Source of the DNA: CAJCIT01 sp963771305
Lineage (GTDB): Bacteria; Acidobacteriota; Terriglobia; Bryobacterales; Bryobacteraceae
Reading direction: 5' to 3'
Length of the DNA stretch: 64,000 bases
Assembly: GCA_963771305.1 (NCBI GenBank)
Contig: CAVYTS010000039.1
Coordinates: 248,001-312,000 of the forward strand
Shown here: positions 9,596 through 19,112 of the stretch, piece by piece
Layout of the letters: each line of letters opens with the position of its first letter
Position numbering within the stretch: the stretch's first letter is position 1
Translations under genes and position numbers: made by a program
The notes under the pieces: generated by a model
What the model saw: the letters and a program-made list of their open reading frames with translations, nothing else
What the model was told of the DNA's origin: nothing
Databases searched by the model: none

Positions 9596-9889
9596 ATGAG
9601 ACAGTTTATCGGTTGCGATACGCACAAGAAATACTCGGTTTTCGGATGTCGGTTTTCCCGGATCCAGGGCGAAAGTGGCCCGATGAGTCCGGAGATCCGG
9701 GTCAACCATGATCTGAGAACCCGGTTGGGGAGTAAGATGGCATGCGCATCGTTCGGAGAGCCGGGCGTGGGCGCCCGGCGGGGGTCTGGGGACCCGCCCC
9801 ACAGCGGATCATACACGGCTTGGTTTCCGCAGCGACTAAGAGCCTGTCCCATGGAACTGGCCTCCACAGGCTCCAGCGACCTCATATGA
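9596..9889 (+). pseudogene. IS110-family transposase N-terminal remnant
   Basis: From ATG 9596 the reading frame begins MRQFIGCDTHKKYSVF, which matches the conserved N-terminus of IS110 transposases, with the DEDD-domain Asp in the GCDxHK block. Similarity fades after about residue 40 (EIRVNHD). A possible second block, CPMELASTG near 9845, resembles the PVALE-TG motif of the same family after unrelated G-rich sequence. The frame stops at 9889, far short of the usual 320-400 residues, and no second domain follows. It is therefore a dead fragment directly upstream of the amidohydrolase gene. Its ends cannot be defined. Confidence 0.5.
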
Positions 9890-9896
9890 TCAACAC

Positions 9897-10850
9897 ATGG
9901 CACAAACACCCTGGGGAGAGCTTGCCGTTGGTGACGCCCACGTGCATTTCTTTTCCCATCATTTCTACTCCGCCCTAGCCCAGCAAAAGAAGCTGGAGAA
10001 TGCCGAGGCGGTCGGGCCGCTGCTCAGCTGGAAAATACCTCAGCCCGAGCCGCACCTGCTGGCCGACGATTGGGTGGCCGAGTTGGACCGCAATTCTGTT
10101 CGCCGGGCCTGTCTGATCGGCAGCGTGCATGGCGATGAGTTGGCCGTGGCGGCCGCGGTCGCACCCCGTCCCGACCGATTCTTCGGTTATTTCATGCTGG
10201 ATCCTCACCAGCATGACGCCGTGGAGCGTGTCCGAACGGCCGCGGCGAACCCCTATCTCCACTGCCTATGCCTTTTTCCCGCCATGCACCGCTTTCCCAT
10301 CACCGACGCGCGGCTGGTGCCTATCTTTGAGATCGCTGCCGCGCACCATCTCGCGGTGTTCGTGCATTGCGGCGTGATTAGCGTAGGCGTACGCAAGAAA
10401 CTCGGGCTGGCCAGCCCGTTCGACATGCGCCTTTCCAACCCGCTCGACCTGCATCCCATGGCCACTCGCTTCTCGCAGATCCGATTCGTGGTGCCGCATT
10501 TCGGAGCAGGCATGCTGCGGGAAGCATTGATGCTGGCCGACCTTTGTCCGAACGTCTGGCTGGATACTTCCAGCTCCAATCATTGGATGATGTACGAAGG
10601 TCTCGATCTGCGGACCGTCTATCGCCGCGCCATCGATCTGGTGGGACAGGGCCGCCTGCTGTTCGGCACAGACTCCAGCTATTTCCCGCGCGGCTGGAAT
10701 GCTGCCGTCTTTGAGCAGCAAACCAAAGCGCTCTACGAACTCGGGCTGGATGCGGTGCAAGCTGAACAGATCCTGTCAGGCAACCTGGAAGAGTTCCACC
10801 AGCCTCGCCTGGCCGCCGTGCCACCGCCGGCAGTCGCAGGCAGAAGCTGA
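9897..10850 (+). CDS. Amidohydrolase family (TIM-barrel metal-dependent hydrolase)
   Basis: A 317-residue cytoplasmic protein of the amidohydrolase-2 type. Metal ligands and barrel motifs are visible: DAHVHFFSHHF near residues 17-27 (HxH), a His in VFVHCG near 161, VPHFGAGMLREAL near 199-211 and the strand-8 Asp in LLFGTDSSYFPRGW near 255-268. The family hydrolyses C-N or decarboxylates C-C bonds in small aromatic or heterocyclic acids; the substrate is unknown. The ATG at 9897 has no good Shine-Dalgarno sequence. The last 160 bp of the gene and the following 130 bp are repeated in tandem immediately downstream. Confidence 0.85.
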   Translation: MAQTPWGELAVGDAHVHFFSHHFYSALAQQKKLENAEAVGPLLSWKIPQPEPHLLADDWVAELDRNSVRRACLIGSVHGDELAVAAAVAPRPDRFFGYFMLDPHQHDAVERVRTAAANPYLHCLCLFPAMHRFPITDARLVPIFEIAAAHHLAVFVHCGVISVGVRKKLGLASPFDMRLSNPLDLHPMATRFSQIRFVVPHFGAGMLREALMLADLCPNVWLDTSSSNHWMMYEGLDLRTVYRRAIDLVGQGRLLFGTDSSYFPRGWNAAVFEQQTKALYELGLDAVQAEQILSGNLEEFHQPRLAAVPPPAVAGRS

Positions 10851-11275
10851 AGGGGTTCTCTTTTCTTCGCAGCGGCTCGGAATAAGCCTGTCCTGCTGTG
10901 AGAACACTTCGGCAACCGCTCCATAACTGTCGCGGCTCGCAAGGGTAGGATCGGCCCGCTGTGGTTCGCTACGGTTCGTTTGGCGGCTGGAATGCTGCCG
11001 TCTTTGAACAGCAAACCAAAGCGCTCTACGAACTCGGGCTGGATGCGGTGCAAGCTGAACAGATCCTGTCAGGCAACCTGGAAGAGTTCGCCAGCCTCGC
11101 CTGGCCGCCGTGCCACCGCCGGCAGTCGGGGGGTGAAGCTAAGGGGGTTCCCTTTTCTTCGCAGCGGCTCGGTATAAGGCTGTCCTGCTGTGAGAACACT
11201 TCGGCAACCGCTCCATAACTGTCGCGGCTAGCAAGGGCATGATCGGATCGCGGTGGTTCGCTACGGTTCGTTTGG
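10691..11275 (+). repeat. Tandem duplication, about 292 bp, of the amidohydrolase 3' end
   Basis: Copy 1 (10691-10983) holds the last 53 codons of the amidohydrolase plus its 3' flank. Copy 2 (10984-11275) repeats it with a few substitutions and a one-base deletion where the gene reads GAGTTCCACC versus GAGTTCGCC. Each copy ends in a segment with CAACCGCTCCATAACTGTCG and a shared boundary GGTTCGCTACGGTTCGTTTGG. Copy 2 has a headless C-terminal reading frame with no function of its own. It abuts the upstream region of the sigma-factor gene, so it may have moved or replaced that promoter. No other gene lies in 10851-11364. Confidence 0.9.
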
Positions 11276-11364
11276 AGGAAGCTGAGCAATTTTCTTCCGA
11301 TTTACGGCCCGGGTGTAATAATCGACCCAGACCCCCGTCCTTAGTAATGAAAAAGAGGACTGGA

Positions 11365-11895
11365 GTGAACCTGCAACTGGCAACATACGAAAGCGCGGTT
11401 CCTACGCTCACACGAGATTTCAGTCAGAGCTTCGAGGCCCATCACGGCCTGGTGTTTCGAACCGCGTATCGGATCACCGGGAATGCCGCTGACGCTGAGG
11501 ATGTCTTACAAACAATTTTTTTGCGGCTGCTGCGAATGGCCCCGACCGCTGCACTTCCCGAGAACGAAGAGAGCTATCTGCGGCGCGCGGCGGTGAATGC
11601 CTCGGTGGATCTGATCCGGGCCCGGCACACCGAGCGGCGTGTTCCGCTAAACGAAGCCGTGGTGGAAGCCGGAAAGGTGCCTGACGACGGCCTGCGGGAC
11701 GCGTTGCGGCAGGCACTCGCCAAGCTGAACCCGCAGTCGGCCGAGATTTTTGCGCTTCGTTATTTCGAAGATTTCACGAATCCGGAGATTGCGCGGGCAC
11801 TTCGGATCTCGCAGGTTTCGGTGGCGGTGAAACTACATCGAGCCCGACACCAACTGCAAAAGGAACTTCTTTCATACCGTGGAGGGCAATCATGA
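11365..11895 (+). CDS. ECF-type RNA polymerase sigma factor
   Basis: About 176 residues from GTG 11365, which has GAGG six bases upstream. An ATG at 11347 in the same frame is a possible but poorly led start. Sigma-70 region 2 is seen as FRTAYRITGNAADAEDVLQT and region 4 as a helix-turn-helix (NPEIARALRISQVSVAVKLH), with no region 1 or 3, which is the ECF layout. The stop overlaps the next start as ATGA; that next protein has a zinc-finger anti-sigma domain, so this is a sigma/anti-sigma pair. It probably directs transcription of its own six-gene operon. An autoregulatory promoter is expected within 11276-11364, but no convincing motif can be assigned. Confidence 0.9.
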   Translation: MNLQLATYESAVPTLTRDFSQSFEAHHGLVFRTAYRITGNAADAEDVLQTIFLRLLRMAPTAALPENEESYLRRAAVNASVDLIRARHTERRVPLNEAVVEAGKVPDDGLRDALRQALAKLNPQSAEIFALRYFEDFTNPEIARALRISQVSVAVKLHRARHQLQKELLSYRGGQS

Positions 11896-14528
11896 GTCAA
11901 CGTGAACTGGATCAAGCAATCGAGGAAGTGCGCAACGAAGTTGTCGACGATGCCGTGGTGCGAGCGGCGGCAAAACGCGTGTTTCGCGGGCTCTTCGACT
12001 CAACGTTGCGTTCTTATCAAGTGGACCGCATCCGGGGCTGTGCCGATTTCCGGCTGCTGATGAAGCCGTATCTGAGCCAAACACTCTCACCGGCACGAGC
12101 GATGCTGCTGGAGGATCACACCCATCAATGCGTTGCCTGCCGCCAAGCTCTGCAACAGGAGCGGAGCGGTGTACCGGCAGGGCCGTCGTTCGACACACAG
12201 GGAGCGACGAAAGGAAACCAGCGTTTTCCTGTCTTTGCGTGGGCATTGGCAGCGACGCTGGCCATCGGGATTGGCGTGGGCATTGTTGGCGCACGAAATG
12301 GGCTCCTGCCCGGTCAGCACGCGGTGCGGGCCACGGTTTCGGCCGTGGATGGCAGCCTCTACCGGATAACGGAATACGGGGCTCGCTTAGTCGCGGTTGG
12401 CGACGTGATCCGGAATGCGGACCAGCTTCGCACGGCCAAAGGATCGCGAGCGATTGTCCGGCTGATCAGCGGAGCGGAGGTTGAATTGGCAGAGCGATCG
12501 GACGTTTCGATCTCGCGCAACTGGAAGGGAACCACGGTGAATGTGGAGCAAGGCCGGGTCATTCTGGCAGCGGCTGAGACGAATCAAGGTTCGGTGTACG
12601 TATCCAGCGGCGATCTTCTGGTTCCCGTGAAGAACGCCGTTCTCGCTGTCGACAGCGGAACAAAAGGATCGCGTGTTGCGCTGGCGAAGGGCGTGGCCCG
12701 GGTTCAGCAAGGATCCGAAGCGACTGACTTGTCGGCCGGCCAGCAACTAGCCACCGACTACTACCGTATGGGATTCGTTCCCGTTTCGACGCAATTCTCC
12801 TGGAGCCAGAACGCCGGTACGTACGCCGCGTTACTCAGCGAGTTCTCGACACTTCAGCAACAGGTTCAAGGGATACCTTCGCCGAAGTTACGGTATTCGT
12901 CCAATCTCGCCAAGTATTTGCCTGGGAACACGATCATTTATGCCGCTATTCCCAACCTTGGAGGCACGCTGACCGAGGCGAAGCGGATCTTCAACGAGCG
13001 GCTGGCGCAGAGTGGCGTGCTGCAGGACTGGTGGACGCAGCAGTCTGGAACGCACGCGGCGGATGTCGAGCGCGCGGTCACGCAGCTCACTTCGATAAGC
13101 CAATATCTGGGTAATGAGATTGTACTCGCAGTGCCGTCCACCGGTCCTCATCAGTATGGCAAGCCGGTATTCATGGCCGAATTGAGCCAACCCGGACTAG
13201 CGAACTATCTGCAGCAGAATGTGCCGGCGACCGCCGGCCTGCGGATCGTCAACAGCGGAGCTGGAGCCACAGCCCCGACGACAGGTCAGTTGTTCGTAGA
13301 CTTGGAAAACAACGTGGTGGTGGCATCTCCAGATCTGGCGGCATTGCGGGCAGTAGAGGCCGCCGTCAGCAGCGGAACGCCCAGTGCGTTTGTGCAGACG
13401 CCCTTCTTCGGCCGGATTTCGCAGTCGTACGCCGCCGGGGCGGGTTATTTGCTGGCGGCGGACATGGAACAAATCAGTCCCAAATCCGTAACTACAGCCA
13501 CAGGGCCATTGGCCGGACTCAACAATGTTCAATATCTTGTTCTGGAGAGGCGCGACGTGGCGGGAGGAACGGAAACCCGGGCTTCACTCTCATTCGCTGG
13601 TAGCCGGCAGGGTATTGCTTCGTGGCTGGGAAGCCCCGGGCCCATCGGTTCGCTGGGCTTCGTTTCGCCAGATGCCAACGTTGCGGTGGCCTTTGTCATG
13701 AAAAGCCCGCTCACCGTTGCCACCGAACTAGTCAGCTTCGCTTCGCAGGGGAACGCACAGTTCCTGGAGCAGCTGAATGGGTTCCAATCCCAAGCGGGCG
13801 TCAGCCTGATTGACGACATCGCGGCGCCGCTGGGAAGTGACGCCACCTTTGCGATGGATGGACCGCTGCTGCCGATTCCCACCTGGAAGCTTGCGGTTGA
13901 AGTAAACGATCCAGACCGGCTGCAAAAGACTCTGGCCACGCTGGCGAGCCGCTACAATCAGACTCCGCCGACAAAAACTGGACAGCTCCAACTCGGCAGT
14001 GATCAGGTGGGTTCACGCACCTTCTATTCGGTGGGCCTCGAGAAAATGCCCGGCCTGGCCGCGTACTATACGTTCGTCGATGGATACCTGGTGGCTTCCA
14101 ACAGCGAAGCGGCTTTAAACACTGCGATCCAGAACCGCCAGGCGGGCTTCACGCTTGCCAGCTCTCCCAATTTCCGGAAGCAACTGCCGGCGGACAACTC
14201 CACGAACTTTTCGGCGATCCTTTATAACAACCTCAGCTCGACATTAGGAACGGTTGCCAACGGGCTAAAGGGTTCCAGCGCCTTGTCAGCAACGCAGCAG
14301 CAGGCCATGGCTGCGCTGGCGGCCAGCAGTGTTCCGGGTTTGATTTGCGTATACGGCGAACCCGACCGAATTGTGGCCGCTACGCTGGGGTCGTTCGTGG
14401 GCTTTAACCTGGGAACGCTGGCAGGCATTCAACAAGGAAAACCGCTGATGCCATTGATTGCATCCAGCGTACAAGCAGCGCGGGCGAGCGCGGCAGGCGC
14501 GGACGCACCGCGGCCATTACGAAACTGA
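11892..14528 (+). CDS. Membrane anti-sigma (ZAS) / FecR / large extracytoplasmic protein fusion
   Basis: An 878-residue protein with three parts. Residues 1-95 are cytoplasmic, with a zinc-binding anti-sigma motif: C50, then H76-x3-C80-x2-C83 (HTHQCVAC). A single membrane helix follows at about 115-133. A FecR-like beta domain spans about 140-290 (GDVIRNADQLRTAKGSRAIV and EVELAERSDVSI). The remaining 550 residues, starting with YLPGNTIIYAAIPNLGGTL, look like the DUF3352-type extracytoplasmic region common in Acidobacteriota; that family call is tentative. The design suggests an envelope sensor holding the ECF sigma factor through its N-terminus. It is coupled to the sigma gene by ATGA overlap and lies 3 bp before the first ABC ATPase. 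Confidence 0.8.
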   Translation: MSQRELDQAIEEVRNEVVDDAVVRAAAKRVFRGLFDSTLRSYQVDRIRGCADFRLLMKPYLSQTLSPARAMLLEDHTHQCVACRQALQQERSGVPAGPSFDTQGATKGNQRFPVFAWALAATLAIGIGVGIVGARNGLLPGQHAVRATVSAVDGSLYRITEYGARLVAVGDVIRNADQLRTAKGSRAIVRLISGAEVELAERSDVSISRNWKGTTVNVEQGRVILAAAETNQGSVYVSSGDLLVPVKNAVLAVDSGTKGSRVALAKGVARVQQGSEATDLSAGQQLATDYYRMGFVPVSTQFSWSQNAGTYAALLSEFSTLQQQVQGIPSPKLRYSSNLAKYLPGNTIIYAAIPNLGGTLTEAKRIFNERLAQSGVLQDWWTQQSGTHAADVERAVTQLTSISQYLGNEIVLAVPSTGPHQYGKPVFMAELSQPGLANYLQQNVPATAGLRIVNSGAGATAPTTGQLFVDLENNVVVASPDLAALRAVEAAVSSGTPSAFVQTPFFGRISQSYAAGAGYLLAADMEQISPKSVTTATGPLAGLNNVQYLVLERRDVAGGTETRASLSFAGSRQGIASWLGSPGPIGSLGFVSPDANVAVAFVMKSPLTVATELVSFASQGNAQFLEQLNGFQSQAGVSLIDDIAAPLGSDATFAMDGPLLPIPTWKLAVEVNDPDRLQKTLATLASRYNQTPPTKTGQLQLGSDQVGSRTFYSVGLEKMPGLAAYYTFVDGYLVASNSEAALNTAIQNRQAGFTLASSPNFRKQLPADNSTNFSAILYNNLSSTLGTVANGLKGSSALSATQQQAMAALAASSVPGLICVYGEPDRIVAATLGSFVGFNLGTLAGIQQGKPLMPLIASSVQAARASAAGADAPRPLRN

Positions 14529-14531
14529 ATC

Positions 14532-15522
<991 letters not shown>

Positions 15523-15536
<14 letters not shown>

Positions 15537-16383
15537 GCGCACTTATCGTGGATATTCCGGCGCGATTACTCCGACATGGTCTCGCTTCCTGGTGCTGTAT
15601 CGCTACTCGCGCAGCAACTTGTTTCGATCGAAGTTTCAGACCGCTTTCTTGGTGCTCTGCTTCTTCTTCCCTCTACTGGCTCTACTTGGCATCTACGCCA
15701 ACGATCATCTCAGTGCATTCTCCTTTCTCGGTGACCGAAGTGGTCCGTTGTTTGCCATCGATGGTAAGTACTTTCTGATTTACACGAGTGTTCAGGGCGC
15801 GCTCGCTTTCATCCTTACGGCATTCATCGGTCCAAGCCTAGTGTCGCCCGATCTTGCGAACGGGGCGCTCACGCTTTACCTGTGCCGGCCGCTTTCCAGG
15901 ACCGAGTACGTCCTGGGAAAGATGTCGGTCCTGGTGATCATCTTGTCGTGGATTACGTGGATGCCGGGGCTCGTGTTGTTTTTTGTGCAGGCAAGCCTCT
16001 CGGGCTGGCAGTGGATGATCGATAACAGCTTCATCGCCACGGGAATCCTGTTGGGCTCGTTCATTTGGATCGGTGTTCTTTCGTTGCTCTCGCTAGCGAT
16101 CTCGGCGTGGGTGAAATGGAGGCTGGCAGCCGGGGCGCTGTTATTGGGCACGCTATTTATGGGCGGCGGGTTCGCGCAGGCCATCAACTCCGTGCTGCGG
16201 ACGCAGCAGGGCTACTTGATCGATGTGGGTCGTCTGATCTCCCTTATCTGGGGCGACTTGTTCCGGCAGGAAGCCAATCAGGATTTTTCGGTCGGCGAAG
16301 CCTGGATTGCTCTGCTGGCATTCCTGGGCGTCTGCCTGCTGCTGCTGATGAAGAAAGTGAAAGCCAACGAGGTGGTGCGGTGA
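15523..16383 (+). CDS. ABC-2 type transporter permease (first exporter)
   Basis: A 286-residue integral membrane protein with about six hydrophobic segments (for example FQTAFLVLCFFFPLLALLGI near 45-64 and ALLAFLGVCLLLLMKKV at the end). The LVSPDLANGALTLYLCRPLS stretch is the 'R-x-x-G-x-L' type cytoplasmic loop seen in ABC-2 permeases that meet their ATPase. It begins inside the 3' end of the ATPase gene and its TGA overlaps the GTG of the next ATPase (GTGA). It pairs most naturally with the 14532 ATPase. Confidence 0.85.
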
Positions 16384-17318
16384 GCGGCCTCATCATCTTC
16401 GACAACGTCTCCAAGTTCTACGGCGACGTGCTGGGCGTGAATCGGGTGCATCTTTCGATACCGCCAGGAATCACCAGCCTGGTTGGACCCAACGGTTCGG
16501 GAAAGACGACGCTGATGAACCTGATGACGGGCCTCATCCGCCCGTCCCGTGGCAGCATCAGTATTCTTGGCATGACGCCCGATCAACCGGAACAGTTGTT
16601 TCGCAAGGTCGGTTATAGCTCGCAGTTTGATTCTTCGCCAAAGGGTTTGACGGGCTACCAATTCATTTACTCGTACCTGCTGCTGTTTGGGTACGACTCG
16701 GCCAAATGTGAGGCGCTGGCGTGGCGCGCCATCGACCGCGTTGGCCTGCGCGATGCGGCGCATCGAAAGGTGGCCGGGTACAGCAAGGGCATGCGGCAGC
16801 GGATGCGATTAGCGCAATGCCTGGCCCACGACCCTCAGGTATTGGTGCTGGACGAGCCGCTGAACGGCTTGGATCCGGTGGTGCGAGCGGAGACGATTGC
16901 TCTTTTTCGGACATTCGCACAGGAAGGCTGTCACGTGATTCTGTCGAGTCATGTGCTCCACGAGGTGGATATCATCTCCGACCAAGTGATCCTGTTGAGT
17001 GGCGGCTACGTGGTTGCGGAAGGGAAAATTCAAAGCGTCCGGAGCGAGATTCCGGATCACCCAATGCAGATTCTGATTCGCTGCGAACGGGCCGGCGAAC
17101 TGGCGTCGCGCGTCTTCCAGGAAGACCATGTCGTCGAAGTGCGGATGCATAACGATCGGCGCGGACTGCTGGTCAAGACCAGCCAGCCGGACCGTTTCTT
17201 CCTAATGATGAACCGCGTCGCGGCGGATGGGCTGGGAATCGAATCGGTCGCGCCGGTGGATGACGACGTCAACTCGGTTTACGAGTACCTGATCGGCGCC
17301 GAGGAGGTGGTTCGATGA
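16380..17318 (+). CDS. ABC transporter ATP-binding protein (second exporter)
   Basis: A 312-residue ATPase starting at GTG 16380, which overlaps the permease stop as GTGA. Starts further upstream would lie wholly inside the permease gene. Walker A is LVGPNGSGKTT, the signature is YSKGMRQRMRLAQCL, Walker B is VLVLDEPLNGLDP, and the switch His lies in HVILSSHVLHEVDII. The C-terminal 100 residues carry the small accessory domain of DrrA/CcmA-type exporters. It differs enough from the 14532 ATPase that the two are separate paralogues, each followed by its own permease. It overlaps the next gene by 4 bp. Confidence 0.9.
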   Translation: MSGLIIFDNVSKFYGDVLGVNRVHLSIPPGITSLVGPNGSGKTTLMNLMTGLIRPSRGSISILGMTPDQPEQLFRKVGYSSQFDSSPKGLTGYQFIYSYLLLFGYDSAKCEALAWRAIDRVGLRDAAHRKVAGYSKGMRQRMRLAQCLAHDPQVLVLDEPLNGLDPVVRAETIALFRTFAQEGCHVILSSHVLHEVDIISDQVILLSGGYVVAEGKIQSVRSEIPDHPMQILIRCERAGELASRVFQEDHVVEVRMHNDRRGLLVKTSQPDRFFLMMNRVAADGLGIESVAPVDDDVNSVYEYLIGAEEVVR

Positions 17319-18415
17319 ATCCGCTTTGGTGGGCTCAAATACGAGCGGTCATCCGGCTGGAAATTCGCAAGACGTTTCTTGCCAAGCGCGGCCTGTGGAT
17401 CTACCTGCTGGCTCTCGCCCCGGTTGCACTGTTTCTGACGCACTCGCTGATTGAAATCGAGCAGCACGGTTCACGCCAGACGATGGCGACCCAGATGAAG
17501 CACCCGGTGACCGAGGCAGACTTCGCCGCGATCGAACCGGGGATCAGCCGCGAAGAGGTGATCTCGAAGCTGGGAGATCCGCCGGAAGTCCACATGCGCT
17601 CACGGAACGTGCGAACGGGCCCGCATCGTGTCGAGCAACGAGAGGTTGAAACGCTTAGCTACACCGATGGCAATAGCAACTTCCAGGTATTCCTCGAAGA
17701 TGGGAAGGTCAATGGAAAGGCTACGAGTACGGGCGTCAGTTTCGGCCAGGACAGCTATGTGTTCGCGGGCGTTTTTCAATTCTTCTTTATCCGGCTGGCG
17801 GTGTTCTTTGGTTGCCTGGGCATCTTCATGAACCTGTTTCGCGGGGAGATGCTCGACAAGAGTCTGCACTTCTATCTGCTGGCGCCGATCCGGCGGGAGA
17901 TCCTCGTGGTTGGTAAATACCTGGCAGGTCTGCTGGCCGCCGGCGTCATTTTCATGATCAGCGCCGCTCTCCAGATTGGAGCGATGCTGATTCGATTCGA
18001 CGGGAACACGATCAACCATTACCTTTATCAGGGCGACGGCTTCGCTCAGATCGCCGCGTATCTCGGGGTCACGGTGCTGGCCTGTGTAGGATATGGAAGC
18101 ATTTTTCTGGCAGCGGGGATGCTGTTCCGCAATCCGATTGTGCCGGCTGCCGCGGTTCTAATCTGGGAAGCAGCGAACCCATTGCTGCCAGCCCTGCTGA
18201 AGAAGATCAGCGTCATCTATTACCTGAAGTCGTTGTGTCCAGTGTCGATCCCAGTGGATCCGGGCATGCCGCCGCTATTCGCGCTACTGGTCTCGAACGC
18301 CGATCCGATCTCGGGTTACATCGCCGTCTTCGGATTGCTTTGCGTGGCCGCCATGATTCTGGTGGGTTGCGCGACGGGCGTGCGCCGGCTGGAGATTAAT
18401 TACACGACGGAGTAA
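17315..18415 (+). CDS. ABC permease with BamE/SmpA-like insertion after the first membrane helix
   Basis: A 366-residue protein. The first membrane segment lies near residues 27-45 (LWIYLLALAPVALFLTHSLI). Then comes a soluble segment of about 85 residues (about 60-145), and then five or more membrane helices (from VFAGVFQFFFIRLAVFFGC on). The soluble part reads IEPGISREEVISKLGDPPE, later LSYTDGNSNFQVFLEDGKV. This matches the pattern of SmpA/OmlA/BamE modules: 'PGM-x-x-x-E-V-x-x-x-L-G-x-P', a Tyr/Trp strand, then a 'F-x-D-G-x-V' strand. Topology suggests the insertion is extracytoplasmic. A large loop after the first helix is normal for ABC-2 permeases, but this content is unusual. It is the last gene of the operon. 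Confidence 0.8.
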   Translation: MNPLWWAQIRAVIRLEIRKTFLAKRGLWIYLLALAPVALFLTHSLIEIEQHGSRQTMATQMKHPVTEADFAAIEPGISREEVISKLGDPPEVHMRSRNVRTGPHRVEQREVETLSYTDGNSNFQVFLEDGKVNGKATSTGVSFGQDSYVFAGVFQFFFIRLAVFFGCLGIFMNLFRGEMLDKSLHFYLLAPIRREILVVGKYLAGLLAAGVIFMISAALQIGAMLIRFDGNTINHYLYQGDGFAQIAAYLGVTVLACVGYGSIFLAAGMLFRNPIVPAAAVLIWEAANPLLPALLKKISVIYYLKSLCPVSIPVDPGMPPLFALLVSNADPISGYIAVFGLLCVAAMILVGCATGVRRLEINYTTE

Positions 18416-18703
18416 GTCGGCCATGGGGCGTGACGTGATCGCGGCGAGTATGCGGCAGCTTTTGAGTGATGCCGTGAGCGTTCTCTCGCGACGCAGGGCC
18501 TGCGGCGGCAGGACGATCATCGCAAATCTGATCGCACGGTGAATCGGCGCTGGCCGGTTAACAACGGGCCAGCAGGACGTCATCCCGCTCCGAAAGCGGA
18601 GCGCGCCCCACGAAAGGGCGGACGACGCAGAAAGCCGTAATGGGAGTTTTTCTTTTTTTGTGCCGCCTTTCTGAACGTATAATAACGTGCAGAAAGGAAT
18701 ACA
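18416..18703. other. Intergenic region between the ABC operon and the IS element
   Basis: No gene is seen. It contains a 7-bp GC stem (18586-18592 with 18597-18603, loop aaag) and CCCCACGAAAGGGCG at 18606-18620, which recurs almost unchanged at 22279-22293 beyond the mobile block. A T-rich run (18644-18660) and AACGTATAATAACG near 18675-18688 could form the IS transposase promoter. The left IS end probably lies in this interval but cannot be fixed. Confidence 0.4.
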
Positions 18704-19112
18704 CATGCCTGACACCCTGAGTGGCTTGGAGGCGGATCGATCCAAACTCCTCGAAGAATTCCGCCGTCTCGGCGATCTGCGGCCTGGTTCGATTACCGCC
18801 GTGGTGCGCCGCTGCGGTAAGCCGTCCTGCCATTGCGCCAAGCCGAACGATCCCGGTCACGACCCTCAGTTCCGTCTAACCCGGAGGGTCGCTGGCAAAA
18901 GCGTGACCGAATCGTTTCCCAATCCCGCCGCGCTGCGCAAGGCACAACATGAGGTCGCCGAGTTCCATCGGTTCCAGAAACTCGGCGAGGATCTGGTCGG
19001 CATTAACGAAAAGATCTGTGCGCTTCGCCCGGTGGAACAGCAACAAGGCGGCTGGACCGATCAGGAAAAAAAACGGCTGCTGCATTCCATCAGGAAATTG
19101 CGCGGGAGATGA
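18704..19112 (+). CDS. DUF6788-like accessory protein of ISKra4-type element
   Basis: A 135-residue protein from ATG 18704, preceded by AGAAAGGA 8 bases upstream. The central RRCGKPSCHCAKPNDPGH segment carries a CxxxxCxC cluster likely to bind zinc, and the C-terminal half is a helical, charged segment. Small proteins of this kind precede ISKra4-family transposase genes, where their role is unknown (perhaps DNA binding or regulation). The stop overlaps the transposase start as ATGA, supporting one transcription unit. Confidence 0.7.

Noticed and set aside
10961..11218. Separate gene in the second copy of the amidohydrolase repeat
   Set aside because: It encodes only a headless C-terminal fragment with no start context; it is a duplication by-product.
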